NCBI RefSeq assembly: GCF_002413825.1
Contig: NZ_DHXT01000101.1
Location: 3,563 to 10,562 of the forward strand
Reading direction: 5' to 3'
Source of the DNA: Rhodoferax sp. UBA5149
GTDB taxonomy: Bacteria; Pseudomonadota; Gammaproteobacteria; Burkholderiales; Burkholderiaceae_C
DNA length: 7,000 nucleotides
Below are positions 6,732 through 7,000 of the stretch, piece by piece (position 1 is the first letter of the stretch; every line of letters begins with the position of its first letter). The notes under the pieces were generated by a model. That model was not told where the DNA came from, searched no databases, and worked only from the letters and a program-made list of their open reading frames with translations. Both the position numbers and the translations under genes were made by a program.

Positions 6732-6735
6732 CTAG
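6655..6735 (+). pseudogene. Possible 3' remnant of a lost plus-strand gene
   Basis: Bases 6673-6735 read as FANALNIDGITLQPNTLAAG followed by TAG, with GC-rich third positions (gcc, ctc, aac, atc, gac, ggc) like real genes of this DNA. The frame is closed at 6652-6654 by a TAG and has no usable start, so at most 26 codons are open. It could be the C-terminal end of a gene whose rest was deleted, or a chance frame opposite non-coding DNA. I do not recognise the peptide. Its TAG (6733-6735) and the opposing gene's TAG (6734-6732) overlap in one CTAG. Confidence 0.25.
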
Positions 6736-7000
6736 AGCGTCGGCGCAGCCAGCCAGGCCTGGGCCCACTGCAGCGCGGCACCCAGGTGGGCCAGTGCGCT
6801 GGGGCTGGGCGGCTCGCCGAGTTCGAAACGCTCGCCACGAATCGCCAGCAGCGTGCAAGGCGGCGGCTCCTCGCCCCGCAGCTCGCGAAACACCTGCATC
6901 AGCGCCTGCGGGGACAGGGCGTGCGTGGTGAAGCTCGCGTCCCGCACCGCCCGCACGGGCGTGACCTCGAACGGTGCGCGGCAACTCAGGCTGGCATCGA
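6732..7000 (-). CDS. Hydrogenase maturation protease (HyaD/HupD/HoxW type), C-terminal part
   Basis: Proteases of this family clip the C-terminal extension of the [NiFe]-hydrogenase large subunit after nickel insertion, in the cytoplasm. The minus-strand frame is open from the window edge (first whole codon at 6998) to the TAG at 6734-6732, about 88 codons. The visible part starts with an Asp-Ala-Ser that fits the conserved VDA-type strand end, then TTHALSP (near 6918-6898), then a stretch reading LLAIRGERFELGEPPSPSA that resembles the GExFELGExLSP tail of the HoxW/HyaD group, and ends in a helix rich in Ala and Trp. A GTG at 6956 is an internal codon, since homologous-looking sequence continues upstream. 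The N-terminal nickel-sensing Glu and Asp of the family lie outside the window. It should be the last gene of a hydrogenase cluster to the right. The assignment rests on recognising the tail, so it is probable rather than certain. Confidence 0.65.
   Translation of the reverse strand, partial: DASLSCRAPFEVTPVRAVRDASFTTHALSPQALMQVFRELRGEEPPPCTLLAIRGERFELGEPPSPSALAHLGAALQWAQAWLAAPTL

Noticed and set aside
6667..6984. A 105-codon minus-strand frame overlapping the hydrogenase protease
   Set aside because: Arg/Ala/Gly-rich shadow. The frame ending at 6732 carries the family-like FELGE tail.

Overview
The window looks like GC-rich chromosomal DNA from a betaproteobacterium, most likely of the order Burkholderiales (a Comamonadaceae-like lineage). 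This is an inference from codon use, from the style of the alanine dehydrogenase and of the Cache/PAS/GAF/GGDEF/EAL protein, and from a hydrogenase maturation gene at the right edge. No rRNA, tRNA, CRISPR array, insertion sequence or phage gene is visible.

Layout, left to right. Positions 1-749 (+) hold the C-terminal two thirds of an alanine dehydrogenase. A 16-bp hairpin at 758-792 separates it from a convergent block in which every gene lies on the minus strand. Read 5' to 3' along the minus strand, that block has four genes. First is the C-terminus of a hydrogenase maturation protease (7000-6732). Next is a 1341-residue membrane-bound c-di-GMP enzyme with a periplasmic Cache sensor, HAMP, three PAS domains, a GAF domain, GGDEF and EAL (6524-2499). 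Then come a secreted YceI-family protein (2318-1716) and an unrecognised polytopic membrane protein of 285 residues (1656-799). Hairpins at 2353-2407, 1682-1707 and 758-792 divide the block into probable transcription units.

How the genes may work together. The large sensor should read a small molecule in the periplasm and a cytoplasmic cue through PAS/GAF, and adjust c-di-GMP. Both its synthesis and hydrolysis sites, and the RxxD inhibitory site, appear intact. YceI and the membrane protein are close enough (59 nt apart) to be co-transcribed, although a hairpin sits between them. Nothing in the sequence ties alanine dehydrogenase or the hydrogenase protease to these genes.

Most of the window is ordinary housekeeping and signalling content, and I see no convincing new defence or mobile system. 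The points most worth checking are the stem-loop with a U-run in the yceI leader, a short AT-rich palindrome pair beside it, an orphan codon-like tail at 6655-6735 whose stop shares a CTAG with the opposing gene, and the unrecognised membrane protein next to YceI.
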